A stretch of 64,000 bases of DNA from an uncultured Bacteroidota bacterium. GTDB taxonomy: Bacteria > Bacteroidota > Bacteroidia > Flavobacteriales > Flavobacteriaceae. The stretch spans positions 1-64,000 of the forward strand of contig CACEGG010000003.1 in assembly GCA_902559035.1 (NCBI GenBank). Direction: 5' to 3'. The notes below the pieces were generated by a model. That model made no database searches and was not told the origin of the DNA. It was given only the letters and a program-made list of their open reading frames with translations. The stretch's first letter is position 1, and each line of letters starts with the position of its first letter. The position numbers and the translations under genes were made by a program. Shown in pieces: positions 40,552 through 48,145 of this stretch.

Positions 40552-41415
40552 TTGGCTAATTCGAAAAACAAAAGACTTTTTACCTCATACTTTTCAGTTA
40601 CCGTGAGTATTTCAATTGTACTCTTTTTGATTGGGGCTTTTTTGTTAATTGCATTCAATGCTAGAAAAATAACAAACGATTTTAAGGAAAAAATTCCTAT
40701 AACTATCTATTTAAAAAAAGAAGCAAAAAAAATTGAGATTGAACAATTAATTAAAAAATTAAATATTAAGGACTACACAGGCTCAGTAAATTACATTTCA
40801 AAGGAAAAGGGTGCTGAAATTCTAATTGATGAAATTGGAGAAGATTTTGTTGAATTTTACGGAAGTAACCCTCTTTTAAATTCGATAGATGTATTTTTAA
40901 AATCTGAATATGTGACAACTCTAGTATTCGATGAGGTTTCAAATGAGTTAGGTAAAACAGATTTTATTGATGAGATAATTTATGATGCTCCTCTTATATC
41001 GTTAATTAATGAAAACATAAATAAAATCAAATATTGGGTTCTGGGAATAGCAGTGTTTTTTTTAATAATATCAATTTTAGTAATTAATAGTTCAATAAGA
41101 TTATCTATTTATTCAAACAGGATAAATATAAAAACTATGCAATTAGTTGGGGCAACTAGAGGCTTTATTAGAAAGCCTTTTATTCTCACCCATGTTAAAT
41201 TAGGTTTATTTGGAGCTTTTTTAGCTATAGTTATGCTTAGTGGAGCATTATATTACATTCAAAACTTTTTTGATTATGTTAATTTTGAATCAGATATTCA
41301 AATAATTATGGCAATGTTTGGTGCTATTTCAATTTTTAGTATGCTTATAACTTACTTATGTACCTTTTTTGCTACACAAAAATTCTTAAAATCTAAAATT
41401 GATCAACTATACTGA
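40552..41415 (+). CDS. ftsX: Cell division protein FtsX (TTG start)
   Basis: Four TM layout; ITIYLKKEAKKIEIEQLIKKL, LVINSSIRLSIYSNRINIKTMQLVGATRGFIRKPF. Confidence 0.92.
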   Translation: MANSKNKRLFTSYFSVTVSISIVLFLIGAFLLIAFNARKITNDFKEKIPITIYLKKEAKKIEIEQLIKKLNIKDYTGSVNYISKEKGAEILIDEIGEDFVEFYGSNPLLNSIDVFLKSEYVTTLVFDEVSNELGKTDFIDEIIYDAPLISLINENINKIKYWVLGIAVFFLIISILVINSSIRLSIYSNRINIKTMQLVGATRGFIRKPFILTHVKLGLFGAFLAIVMLSGALYYIQNFFDYVNFESDIQIIMAMFGAISIFSMLITYLCTFFATQKFLKSKIDQLY

Positions 41416-41657
41416 TGAAAAATAAAAAAACTAACAAAACATTTGTCTTCGAAAAAAAGAATTATTTTATAATGATAATAGGGCTTCTTTTTATAGCAAC
41501 TGGTTTCATTCTTATGTCAGGTGGGGCTAGTGAAGACCCAAATGTTTTTAATCCTGAAATTTATAATTTTCAAAGAATTCGATTAGCTCCAACCCTTGTT
41601 TTAATTGGGTTTGCAATTCAGGTCTACGCTATTCTTTTCTCATCAAAGAAAAAATAA
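41415..41657 (+). CDS. DUF3098 family two-TM protein
   Basis: FVFEKKNYFIMIIGLLFIATGFILMSGGASEDPNVFNPEIYNFQRIRLAPTLVLIGF. Confidence 0.88.
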   Translation: MKNKKTNKTFVFEKKNYFIMIIGLLFIATGFILMSGGASEDPNVFNPEIYNFQRIRLAPTLVLIGFAIQVYAILFSSKKK

Positions 41658-42458
41658 ATGGAATATCTAGAATCAATTATCTTAGGAGTTGTTCAAGGCT
41701 TAACCGAGTTCTTACCAATATCCTCAAGTGGACATCTTGAAATATCAAAAGCTATATTAGGAAATGACCTTTCTAATAAAGAAAGCCTACTTTTTACAAT
41801 TGTACTACATTTTGCCACTGCTTTAAGTACACTGTTTTTTTTTAGAAAAGATATTTTGAATATTATTTTAGGTTTGTTTGATTCCAATAACAAAGAATCT
41901 AAAAACTTCTCAATATCAATTTTAATTTCTATGATTCCTGCTGTTTTTGTTGGTCTTTTTTTTGAAGACTTTATTAATTCTTTTTTTGATGGTAATTTAA
42001 TTTTGGTTGGCTGTATGCTCTATATAACAGCAATTCTTTTGTATTTATCTGACGTGATTAAATTAAAAACAAACGAAGTTACTTTCAAGAATAGTTTTAT
42101 CATTGGATTATCTCAAGCTATAGCAATTTTACCTGGTATTTCAAGAAGTGGTGCTACAATTGCTACAGCTGTTGTTATTGGAATTGACAGAGAAAAAGCT
42201 GCTAGATTTTCATTTATTATGGTTATCCCTTTAATTTTTGGAAGTATGTTTAAATCAATTATTGATAATGGAGGATTAGAATTTACTAACTATAATTTGA
42301 TCTCAGTTTTATTAGGCTTTATATCTGCTTTTATAACCGGGCTATTAGCTTGCAAATGGATGATTTCATTGGTTAAAAAAAGTAAGCTTTATTACTTTTC
42401 TATATATTGTTTTATTGTTGGATCGATAATTATCTACTATTCTTTCAATGGAATTTAA
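41658..42458 (+). CDS. uppP: Undecaprenyl-diphosphate phosphatase
   Basis: GVVQGLTEFLPISSSGHLEI, LPGISRSGATIATA. Confidence 0.97.
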   Translation: MEYLESIILGVVQGLTEFLPISSSGHLEISKAILGNDLSNKESLLFTIVLHFATALSTLFFFRKDILNIILGLFDSNNKESKNFSISILISMIPAVFVGLFFEDFINSFFDGNLILVGCMLYITAILLYLSDVIKLKTNEVTFKNSFIIGLSQAIAILPGISRSGATIATAVVIGIDREKAARFSFIMVIPLIFGSMFKSIIDNGGLEFTNYNLISVLLGFISAFITGLLACKWMISLVKKSKLYYFSIYCFIVGSIIIYYSFNGI

Positions 42459-43140
42459 CGAAGAATCTTTTGTTGATGGTAATCTTCTACTAATAAATAA
42501 ACCTTTAAAATGGACTTCATTTCAAGTTGTAAATAAAATTAGATGGTTAATTAAAAAACAATATGGGATAAAAAAAATAAAAGTAGGTCACGCTGGCACA
42601 TTAGATCCTCTTGCGGAGGGGCTATTAATAGTTTGTACAGGAAAAATGACTAAAAGAATTACAGAATTTCAAAATCTAAATAAAACATATACAGGGAAGT
42701 TTTATTTGGGTGCCTCAACTCCTTCCTTCGATTTAGAAACTGAAATAAGTGAAAAAAAATCGATTGATCATCTCAATGATGATATTATACAACAAGCAGC
42801 TACAGAATTTAAAGGAAAAATACTTCAAACTCCACCCATTTACTCAGCTATTAAACATAAAGGGAAAAAACTTTATGAATTTGCAAGAAAAGGTGAGACT
42901 GTAACAATAAAAAGTAGAGAAGTTTTTATACATGAATTCATAATTTCTAAAATAAATCTTCCCGAAATAAATTTTAAAATTTCATGCAGTAAAGGAACCT
43001 ACATAAGATCATTAGCTAACGATTATGGTACTAAATTAAATTGTGGAGCCCATTTAAAAGAACTAAAAAGAACTGCTATAGGAGATTATAAACTTCAAAA
43101 TTCAATCTCAATTGAAGATTTTGAGAAAAAATTAAAATAA
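42448..43140 (+). CDS. truB: tRNA pseudouridine synthase B
   Basis: KVGHAGTLDPLAEGLLIVCTGKMTK, TPPIYSAIKHKGKKLYE, CSKGTYIRSLANDYG. Confidence 0.96.
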   Translation: MEFNEESFVDGNLLLINKPLKWTSFQVVNKIRWLIKKQYGIKKIKVGHAGTLDPLAEGLLIVCTGKMTKRITEFQNLNKTYTGKFYLGASTPSFDLETEISEKKSIDHLNDDIIQQAATEFKGKILQTPPIYSAIKHKGKKLYEFARKGETVTIKSREVFIHEFIISKINLPEINFKISCSKGTYIRSLANDYGTKLNCGAHLKELKRTAIGDYKLQNSISIEDFEKKLK

Positions 43141-43764
43141 ATATTTTAAAAATTCTTTTCTGGAGATCTCCTCTGCACCCAAAGATTTTAAATGTGCACT
43201 TGGAACTTGACAATCGATTAATTTATACTTGTTTTTTGTGAGTTCTTTAACCAAATGAACAAAACCAATTTTACTTGCATTATTCGCTTTAGTAAACATA
43301 CTTTCACCACAAAAAACATCTCCTAAATCAATACCATAAAGCCCGCCAACAAGTTCATAATCTTTCCAAACTTCAACGGAATATGCATGACCCATGTTAT
43401 GTAATTTACTGTAAGCTTTCTTTAATCCATTTGTAATCCAGGTACCATTTTGGCCAAATCTCTTAACCTTTGCACAAGAATCTACCACTTCATCAAAGGA
43501 TTGATTAAAAGTAACTTTAAAAAAATTTTCTTTTAATAATTTTTTTGTTGACTTTGAGATTTTTAGTTTTTCTGGCAATAAAACCATTCGGGGATCAGGA
43601 CTCCACCATACAAGATGATCATCATTTTCAAACCAAGGGAAAATACCATTTTTGTATGCTTTTAATATTCTATTTGGATCTAAATCCCCACCAATAGCAA
43701 CAATCCCCTCTTTAGATGCAGAATCTGCAGAAGGAAAGATATGTTCGCTACCCAATAGATGCAT
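43132..43764 (-). CDS. aat: Leucyl/phenylalanyl-tRNA-protein transferase
   Basis: ILKAYKNGIFPWFENDDHLVWWSPDPRMVL, VGGLYGIDLGDVFCGESMF, LIDCQVPSAHLKSLGA. Confidence 0.97.
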   Translation of the reverse strand: MHLLGSEHIFPSADSASKEGIVAIGGDLDPNRILKAYKNGIFPWFENDDHLVWWSPDPRMVLLPEKLKISKSTKKLLKENFFKVTFNQSFDEVVDSCAKVKRFGQNGTWITNGLKKAYSKLHNMGHAYSVEVWKDYELVGGLYGIDLGDVFCGESMFTKANNASKIGFVHLVKELTKNKYKLIDCQVPSAHLKSLGAEEISRKEFLKYLF

Positions 43765-43769
43765 TTATT

Positions 43770-44147
43770 TTAGAAAGGTAAATCGTCAGGCTCGTTATCA
43801 TTGACATCATCTGCTGGCTCAAATGCTTCAGCAGGTGGCACCGGAGGAATATTAGCATCTGTTTCTTGAGAAGACAACTTTTCTATTCTCCATCCCTGAA
43901 TTGAATTAAAATATTTTATTTCACCTTGTGGACTTTCCCACTCTCTTCCTCTTAGATTTATATCTACTTTAACCGACTCACCAACTTTATAAGAATTTAG
44001 AATATCACATTTATCTTGAATAAATTCAACTAATAAATCTTGTGGGTATTGCTCTTCTGTAGTGACTACTAGTTCTCTTTTTCTAAACCCATTACTTCCA
44101 TATTCTTTTGTGTCGTTAATTAGTTTTATTTTTCCTGTAATATCCAT
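43770..44147 (-). CDS. DUF3127 domain protein
   Basis: MDITGKIKLINDTKEYGSNGFRKRELVVTTEEQYPQDLLVEFIQDK...DDLPF, SSB-like acidic tail. Confidence 0.9.
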   Translation of the reverse strand: MDITGKIKLINDTKEYGSNGFRKRELVVTTEEQYPQDLLVEFIQDKCDILNSYKVGESVKVDINLRGREWESPQGEIKYFNSIQGWRIEKLSSQETDANIPPVPPAEAFEPADDVNDNEPDDLPF

Positions 44148-44222
44148 CTTTAAATAATTTATAACGAAAGTAAATAAATTTAAGCCTTAAATAAAGCTTA
44201 AATGAAAATTTAATAAGAGTTT

Positions 44223-44612
44223 TTATAAAAAAGATTTTATTTGATCGACGAGAATTTCGAAATCCTTAGTTTCTAACTTTACTTTATTTTTAAAAGATAC
44301 ATCTTTCATTGAATTTATAGGAATTAAGTGAACATGAGCATGAGGAACTTCTAGTCCAATAACTGACATACCTATTCTTTCACAAGGAACTGCTTTTTTT
44401 AAAGCCGTCGCAATTTTTTTAGAAAAGTTCATTAAATCTTGATAAAGATCCTGGTCTAAATCAAAAATAAGATCAACTTCTTTTTTGGGAATACAAAGTG
44501 TATGGCCAACAGAATTTGGGTTTATATCTAAAAAAGCTAAACAAGTTGGAGTTTCAGCTATTTTGTAACTAGGAATTTTTCCTTCAACAATATCTGTGAA
44601 TATAGAACTCAA
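44223..44612 (-). CDS. HIT family protein
   Basis: IFTDIVEGKIPSYKI, VPHAHVHLIPI. Confidence 0.95.
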   Translation of the reverse strand: MSSIFTDIVEGKIPSYKIAETPTCLAFLDINPNSVGHTLCIPKKEVDLIFDLDQDLYQDLMNFSKKIATALKKAVPCERIGMSVIGLEVPHAHVHLIPINSMKDVSFKNKVKLETKDFEILVDQIKSFL

Positions 44613-44615
44613 AGC

Positions 44616-45089
44616 TTATCTCTCAATTGATATAATTTCAAATTTAATGGTCCCATTTGGAACTACAACTTCAGCTATCTCTCCAACCTTTTTACCTAAA
44701 AGTCCTTTCCCGATAGGAGAACTGACAGAAATTTTACCAGATTTTAGATCTGCCTCACTTTCAGCAACTAAAGTATATTTCAATTGCATCTGATTATTTA
44801 AATTTTTTATTGTGACCTTAGATAAGACTAAAACTTTACTTAGATCAAGTTGAGATTCATCAATTAACCTAGCATTTGACAAAACTGCTTCAAGTTTGGA
44901 TATTTTCATCTCCAACATTCCTTGAGCCTCCTTTGCTGCATCGTATTCAGCATTTTCACTTAAATCACCTTTATCTCTAGCTTCTGCGATTGCATTAGAC
45001 GCTTTTGGTCTTTCGATATCTTTAAGTTGACTTAATTCATCCTTTAACTTCTTTAAGCCTTCTTTAGTATAGTAAGATACATCACTCAT
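44616..45089 (-). CDS. greA: Transcription elongation factor GreA
   Basis: YYTKEGLKKLKDELSQLK, EARDKGDLSENAEYDAAKEAQG, SPIGKGLLGKKVGE. Confidence 0.97.
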   Translation of the reverse strand: MSDVSYYTKEGLKKLKDELSQLKDIERPKASNAIAEARDKGDLSENAEYDAAKEAQGMLEMKISKLEAVLSNARLIDESQLDLSKVLVLSKVTIKNLNNQMQLKYTLVAESEADLKSGKISVSSPIGKGLLGKKVGEIAEVVVPNGTIKFEIISIER

Positions 45090-45102
45090 AATACTTAGTT
45101 TA

Positions 45103-45132
45103 AAACAAAAAATCCCTTATTGATCGGGATTT
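45103..45132 (-). terminator. Terminator-like hairpin in the greA 5' leader
   Basis: Minus strand AAATCCC-GATCAATAA-GGGATTT followed by a T-run, between a TATATTTG -7 box (45137-45144) and the greA ATG (45089). Confidence 0.65.
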
Positions 45133-45186
45133 AATACAAATATACAAAATTCTGAAATCTATTATTTTTTAACTAATTTCACTACT

Positions 45187-45615
45187 GTGAGAATAAGAAA
45201 AATCATAGCACTTTTATTTTTTCTTTTTATAATTTCTTGTACAAAGAACGAAATAAACAAAAACCCTTACTTACACGAGGTTTCATTTGAGAAAGTAATA
45301 AATCTTAACTTACCTCAATACGATAATTTAAATTACAATGGAGGAGCTATTTATTTAAATTCGGGTGGTATAAAAGGCTTAATTTTATTTAATTTCAGTA
45401 ATCAAATTTTTGCTTGGGAAGCTAGCTGTCCAAATCAATATCCTTCATCTTGCTCAACTATGAGAATTGATGGTGTTCAATCAGTCTGTGATTGTGACAA
45501 CTATAAATACAGTTTAGCTACCGGTCAATTACTTTCAAGCACTGAAAATGACGCCTATCCAATGAAATTATATTTTTCTGAAAAAAATGGTAATTCAGTC
45601 CGAATATCGAACTGA
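45187..45615 (+). CDS. Small lipoprotein with degenerate Rieske-like domain (GTG start)
   Basis: Lipobox LFIISCTK; FAWEASCPNQYPSSC...VCDCDNYKYSLATGQLLS resembles a Rieske fold without the His ligands. Confidence 0.6.
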   Translation: MRIRKIIALLFFLFIISCTKNEINKNPYLHEVSFEKVINLNLPQYDNLNYNGGAIYLNSGGIKGLILFNFSNQIFAWEASCPNQYPSSCSTMRIDGVQSVCDCDNYKYSLATGQLLSSTENDAYPMKLYFSEKNGNSVRISN

Positions 45616-45621
45616 ATTACC
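45581..45621 (-). terminator. Intrinsic terminator of the minus-strand TonB receptor
   Basis: Minus strand GGTAATTCAGT-t-CGA-TAT-TCG-g-ACTGAATTACC then A-T7; overlaps the 3' end of the convergent plus-strand CDS. Confidence 0.85.
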
Positions 45622-45629
45622 AAATAATT

Positions 45630-47780
45630 TTAGAATTTATAGTTTAATCCAAAAGAAATGTTTCTTCCCATTTCATGGATACCCATGTTCTTAAATCTAG
45701 ATAAATGATCGTAGTATTCTTCATCTAATAAATTATTAATTGACCAAACAAAACCTAAATTATTACTACCAAGGTTAAATTTGTGACTTCCTGAGATATT
45801 CATAAGAAAATAAGAATCTGTAGCAGTTTCAAACTGTCCAACATTATTTTGTTTCCCTTTAGAAATCATACTAATCTTATAGTTATTACTATCAAAATCT
45901 AAATTAAATACATGTTTTAAAGTAAAAGGCGAGATAAATGGCAAGTAACCACCATTACTTTTTTCTCCTGATACATACTCAAAAGATGTTTTGTAAGAAA
46001 GCCAATCCAATGATGTAGATTTTGAAAAATAAAGTTCACCACCCATCAAAGAAGCATCTTCTTGAGAATAATTATAAACTGGCGCAGAGCTAATTGTTTG
46101 TCCAGTTGGCTCTAAATAAATGTAGTCACTAATAGAATTATAGAAAACATCTAAACCAAAACTAGAATCTGAACCAAAAGAGGATATAGAAATATCTGTT
46201 TGGATATTTTTCTCTTCAACTAAACTACTATCTCCTATTTCATACTGAGCCGTTCCGTGATGAACTCCGTCAGAAAATAGCTCTGAAAGATTAGGTGCTC
46301 TGTACCCACTTGAGAAATTAATTCTAAAAATTTTATTCTCAGTAAATTCTCTTTTAATCCCCAAAGAAGTAGTAAAACTACTATAGTCTTCATCAAAAGT
46401 GGCAGTTGATATATTTCTATTGTCACCTCTTAAAGCAAGTAAAATATCCCATTTAGACGTATGTATATGAGACATAGCGTAAAGACCAAAGTCCTTCTTT
46501 TCAGCATCAGGTATCAATTCTTCATGTGCCATGTTTGTATTGGTTTGAGAAAGCATATTAGCTCCAACTACAAATTCCAGTTTTTCTGATTTTGGAAAAA
46601 TATATTTAAAATCAAATGTTGTAGTTTCCAATTCCATACTTAAAGCTGGACCCTCTCCATGTTCGTCATGATCGTCGTGATCATCATCATGATCATCATC
46701 ATGATCATCATCGTCGTGATCATCATCGTGATCATCATCTCCGTGATCGTCGTCATGATCATCATGACCCTCTTCGTCGTGATGACCAAACTCTTTTCTT
46801 TTATTTGAGCTAAATCCTAAAGTAAATTCAATTTCAGATTTATTCTCAAAAAGAATTCTGTTTTTCCAAGAAATCATTGTGTTTTCAAGATCCTGATAAG
46901 ATTTTTCCTCTTCATGCTCATCATGATCTTCATCATCGTGATCATCGTCATGATCGTCGTCATGATCGTCGTCGTGATCGTCGTCGTGATCGTCATGGTC
47001 GTCATGTTCTTCATCACCATGTGGTATTCCAATTTCAGATTTATTTACATTAATTCTTAAATCTGAAATAAAATTATCAGACGTGAAACCTAAGCCTAAT
47101 TTTAAATCACTGCTTTTAATGTAAGTATTTTCTACTTCACCGTCTGGTGTATTAAAATTTTTGTTATCAACAAGGCTAGCTTGAACTAAGTAGGATAATT
47201 TATTTTTACCTCCTTTAATTCCTAAATTGGTAGTTAAACCACTATAGTTAGAATTATATATGGTTGCAAGCTCTATATCAGTTCCCTCTCCTTTGAAATA
47301 AGAGTCAGGATTTACATATAAAACACCTCCAATTGCATCACTTCCGTATATAACAGATGCTGGGCCTTTTATTACCTCAACTGATTCAATTCCAAATCCT
47401 GAAATTTCCATTCCGTGTTCAGCACCCCATTGCTGATTTTCAACTCTCATGTATTGATTAAAAACAGTAACTCGATTTGATGATAATCCTCTAATAACAG
47501 GTTTAGAAATACCAGGTCCTGTAGAAATTATTGAGACTCCAGGAATTTCTTGAATAGCATTTGAAAAGTTTTGTTTTTTAATGTAATTTAAATTATTAAG
47601 GTTTAGCTTATTAATTTTAATTACGTTGTTTTTAACAGACTCTTTAAAAGGAGTTGACAAAACTATTTCATTTAATTCTACGGTAATTATAGAATCATTT
47701 TCTTGAGTGTTTTGAGCTAAAATTGTGTTTGTACTAATTAATAGCAATGCCAAAAAGGCAAGTTTTGTAATATTTTTCAT
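45630..47780 (-). CDS. TonB-dependent receptor with His/Asp-rich loops, putative metal uptake (ZnuD-like)
   Basis: Plug (IQEIPGVSIISTGPGISKPVIRGLSSNRVTVFNQ, VEVIKGPASVIYGSDAIGGVLYV); two HDDHDDDHDDDH tracts; barrel ends GLNYKF. Confidence 0.9.
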   Translation of the reverse strand: MKNITKLAFLALLLISTNTILAQNTQENDSIITVELNEIVLSTPFKESVKNNVIKINKLNLNNLNYIKKQNFSNAIQEIPGVSIISTGPGISKPVIRGLSSNRVTVFNQYMRVENQQWGAEHGMEISGFGIESVEVIKGPASVIYGSDAIGGVLYVNPDSYFKGEGTDIELATIYNSNYSGLTTNLGIKGGKNKLSYLVQASLVDNKNFNTPDGEVENTYIKSSDLKLGLGFTSDNFISDLRINVNKSEIGIPHGDEEHDDHDDHDDDHDDDHDDDHDDDHDDEDHDEHEEEKSYQDLENTMISWKNRILFENKSEIEFTLGFSSNKRKEFGHHDEEGHDDHDDDHGDDDHDDDHDDDDHDDDHDDDHDDHDEHGEGPALSMELETTTFDFKYIFPKSEKLEFVVGANMLSQTNTNMAHEELIPDAEKKDFGLYAMSHIHTSKWDILLALRGDNRNISTATFDEDYSSFTTSLGIKREFTENKIFRINFSSGYRAPNLSELFSDGVHHGTAQYEIGDSSLVEEKNIQTDISISSFGSDSSFGLDVFYNSISDYIYLEPTGQTISSAPVYNYSQEDASLMGGELYFSKSTSLDWLSYKTSFEYVSGEKSNGGYLPFISPFTLKHVFNLDFDSNNYKISMISKGKQNNVGQFETATDSYFLMNISGSHKFNLGSNNLGFVWSINNLLDEEYYDHLSRFKNMGIHEMGRNISFGLNYKF
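46660..46790 (-). repeat. Low-complexity GAT/CAT repeat encoding a (HDD)n tract, second tract of the protein
   Basis: Repeated gatcatcat/gtcgtgatc units encoding HHDEEGHDDHDDDHGDDDHDDDHDDDDHDDDHDDDHDDHDEH. Confidence 0.9.
46908..47022 (-). repeat. Low-complexity GAT/CAT repeat encoding a (HDD)n tract, first tract of the protein
   Basis: Encodes HGDEEHDDHDDHDDDHDDDHDDDHDDDHDDEDHDEHEEE. Confidence 0.9.
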
Positions 47781-47820
47781 TTATTTTTTTATTTATTTTT
47801 ATTAGATTAATTCTTGAATT

Positions 47821-48126
47821 TTAAGAATTAACAGGGGGACCCCTTGAGTCAAAATAAGTAGAAAAATTTGAAAAAATTATTTCATTGTAAGTGAAATCTT
47901 CCTTGTAAAAAGCTGAAAAATCATTAAAAGAATAGTTAAAATTATCAGAACTATACTCAATGTCTAATCTTATAAAATCACATGTACAACAGTCTATTTC
48001 TGTTTCATGAAAGTGAACGTTTTCCTCAAAACATTCAAAGTGATCTTCAAATAAGAAGTGATTTAAGCCAAAAACTGAAGGCAGGCTTAAAATTCCAATA
48101 AGTACTAAACTTATGATGTTCTTCAC
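47821..48126 (-). CDS. Small exported Cys/His-rich protein upstream of a TonB receptor (resembles HYC_CC_PP-type proteins)
   Basis: Signal peptide; HFECFEENVHFHETEIDCCTCDF; C-terminal SRGPP; 19-nt gap from the upstream gene. Confidence 0.6.
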   Translation of the reverse strand: MKNIISLVLIGILSLPSVFGLNHFLFEDHFECFEENVHFHETEIDCCTCDFIRLDIEYSSDNFNYSFNDFSAFYKEDFTYNEIIFSNFSTYFDSRGPPVNS

Positions 48127-48145
48127 TCGGCAAATTTAATAAAAT

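Noticed and set aside
46660-47022. Regular short repeats that could look like a CRISPR or satellite array
   Set aside because: No unique spacers; the repeats are in frame in the TonB receptor and encode His/Asp tracts.
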